This document shows positions 5,952-7,077 of a stretch of 7,077 nt of DNA, piece after piece. Position 1 is the stretch's first letter. Each line of letters begins with the position of its first letter. Where the stretch lies: positions 15,802 through 22,878 of the forward strand of contig MFIE01000029.1 in assembly GCA_001778785.1 (NCBI GenBank), given 5' to 3'. Both the position numbers and the translations under genes were made by a program. Under the pieces are notes generated by a model. The model was not told the DNA's origin. It saw only the letters and a list, made by a program, of their open reading frames with translations, and searched no databases. This DNA is from Candidatus Giovannonibacteria bacterium RIFCSPLOWO2_01_FULL_46_13. GTDB taxonomy: Bacteria > Patescibacteriota > Minisyncoccia > JACPKW01 > UBA11713.

Positions 5952-6386
5952 ATGTTTATAGGCGAATACTTGCACAATTTGGACGCAAAGCGTCGTTTGG
6001 CTGTACCGGCTAAGTTTCGAAAGGACTTGGGAAAGCGGGCGGTGATTACCAGGGGATTGGATTCCTGTCTTTTCGTTTACCCCATCGCCGAATGGGAAAA
6101 AGTAGCTTCGAAATTGTCGGAACTTCCAACAGGCCAAAAAGATACGCGAGATTTCGTCCGATTGTTTTTAGCGGGAGCCGCGGATGTTGAGTTGGACGGC
6201 CTTGGAAGAATTTTAATACCTGATTTTTTGTCTGAGTACGCCGGATTAAAAGGGGAGGCGAGCGTGATAGGAGTTTTTAGGCGGATGGAGATTTGGAATA
6301 AGGAACGCTGGGAGAATTATAAGAAAGAGATAGAGCGCTCGACGGACAAGCTTGCAGAAAAGCTTGGGGAGATCGGGGCTTACTGA
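5952..6386 (+). CDS. mraZ: Transcriptional regulator MraZ
   Basis: MraZ is a ring-forming DNA-binding protein of the AbrB/MazE-like double-psi fold that controls the division and cell wall cluster, usually as a repressor of its own promoter. The 144-residue protein has normal length and both family repeats, each with the DxxxR signature: D11-R15 in LDAKRRLAVPAKFR, and D82-R86 in LDGLGRILIP. TRGLDSCLFVYPIAEWEKV (33-51) and AGLKGEASVIGV are also typical. The start is fixed by the canonical MFIGEY. There is no Shine-Dalgarno sequence, since the bases before the ATG are pyrimidine-rich (CCCCTTTTCT). A consensus promoter and GTGG repeats lie upstream. rsmH begins one base after the stop codon, the standard order of the cluster. 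Confidence 0.97.
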   Translation: MFIGEYLHNLDAKRRLAVPAKFRKDLGKRAVITRGLDSCLFVYPIAEWEKVASKLSELPTGQKDTRDFVRLFLAGAADVELDGLGRILIPDFLSEYAGLKGEASVIGVFRRMEIWNKERWENYKKEIERSTDKLAEKLGEIGAY

Positions 6387-6387
6387 A

Positions 6388-7077
6388 ATGCCTGAAGAAA
6401 AACACGTCCCCGTATTTTTAGAAGAAACAATCCGAGGGCTTAACTTAAAAGAGGATTCGCTTGTTGTCGACGCGACCGTAGACGGCGGAGGACACGCAAG
6501 GGCGATCCTTGAAAAGCTTGGGCCTGATGGAAAATTAATTGGATTCGATTGGGATTCCGGAATGATACGAAAGTTGCAGGAAGAAATGGGCGGGGAGCGA
6601 AGAGCAAAGTTTTTTCATTCGAACTTCTCTGAATTGGAGAAGGTGGCGAGATCACTCACCGCCGATTGGCGGAGGCCGGATGCAGTTTTATTTGACCTTG
6701 GGCTAAGTTCTTTACAACTTAAAGCATCCGGCCGAGGATTCTCGTTTAATTCCGAAGAGGGATTGGAGATGACTTTCGACAGGTCCACGTCGCCAAACGC
6801 GAGGGAATTTGTCCGAAGGGCATCAGAGCAGGAGCTCTACGAAGTTATACGGCAGTACGGCGAGGAGCCGTTTGCTGGAAGAATTTCGAGGGCGATTGTA
6901 CGCGAAAGGCAGAGGCGGCAGATTTCAACCGCAAAAGAATTGGCGGAGATAATCGCGAAGGCCGTACCGCGAAAGTCGCGGATCCATCCGGCGACGCGCA
7001 CATTTCAAGCCCTACGCATTTACGTAAACAACGAGTTTGCAAATATCGAAAACGGGCTTACTGGAGCATGGAACATC
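6388..7077 (+). CDS. rsmH: 16S rRNA (cytosine-1402 N4)-methyltransferase RsmH (MraW), 3' end outside window
   Basis: RsmH uses S-adenosylmethionine to methylate N4 of C1402 in the ribosomal P site and normally follows mraZ. The frame is open from the ATG at 6388 to the window end, giving 230 residues of an expected 290-310. The N-terminal HVPVFLEETIRGL (6-18) is the family start. The SAM-binding motif I is DATVDGGGH (28-36), followed by LIGFDWD (50-56). DAVLFDLGLSSLQL (98-111), GRGFSF (115-120) and HPATRTFQALRIYVNNE (200-216) are characteristic. One block is divergent: where E. coli has PLDMRMD this protein reads GLEMTFD (125-131). The start follows the mraZ stop after a single base; a GGGGAG at 6366-6371 is probably too far upstream to be an effective ribosome site, so coupling to mraZ is likely. 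Confidence 0.95.
   Translation, partial: MPEEKHVPVFLEETIRGLNLKEDSLVVDATVDGGGHARAILEKLGPDGKLIGFDWDSGMIRKLQEEMGGERRAKFFHSNFSELEKVARSLTADWRRPDAVLFDLGLSSLQLKASGRGFSFNSEEGLEMTFDRSTSPNAREFVRRASEQELYEVIRQYGEEPFAGRISRAIVRERQRRQISTAKELAEIIAKAVPRKSRIHPATRTFQALRIYVNNEFANIENGLTGAWNI

Overview
The window carries a continuous + strand block of bacterial cell-wall and housekeeping genes: mreB (3' part), mreC, mreD, a class B penicillin-binding protein of the PBP2 family, greA, lysS, then a 241-base gap, mraZ and rsmH (5' part). Every gene lies on the + strand. I found no tRNA, rRNA, CRISPR array, insertion sequence or other mobile element. No candidate for a wholly new multi-gene system stands out. The interest lies in regulatory DNA and gene architecture.

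Organism. Peptidoglycan elongation genes and the mraZ-rsmH start of the division and cell wall (dcw) cluster show a walled, probably rod-shaped bacterium. Nested or overlapping genes, few Shine-Dalgarno sequences, short proteins and divergent RsmH motifs suggest a small-genome lineage such as the Patescibacteria (Candidate Phyla Radiation, Parcubacteria-like). That placement is inference from style, not from a phylogenetic marker test.

Layout. Positions 1-3710 form the elongasome block, where each gene overlaps the next by 20-26 bases, so translational coupling is likely. MreB filaments, the MreC and MreD membrane partners and the PBP2 transpeptidase together build the lateral wall. The usual partner glycosyltransferase rodA is not between pbp2 and greA. 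Positions 3711-3734 are a 24-base gap with a good sigma70-type promoter, whose inferred start gives greA an almost leaderless mRNA. greA (transcript cleavage factor) and lysS (lysyl-tRNA synthetase) overlap by one base and probably form a transcription/translation pair.

Positions 5711-5951 hold, in order, an imperfect hairpin, a strong intrinsic terminator that ends the lysS transcript, a DnaA-box-like 9-mer, a near-consensus promoter, and a leader with GTGG repeats. Those repeats can be read as MraZ operator sites, as DnaA boxes, or as both. mraZ (the dcw regulator) and rsmH (16S rRNA C1402 N4-methyltransferase) follow with a 1-base gap, and rsmH runs off the right edge.

The points most worth following are the DnaA-box-like cluster in the mraZ leader, the change of codon use and base composition partway through lysS, and the possible alternative hairpins downstream of lysS.
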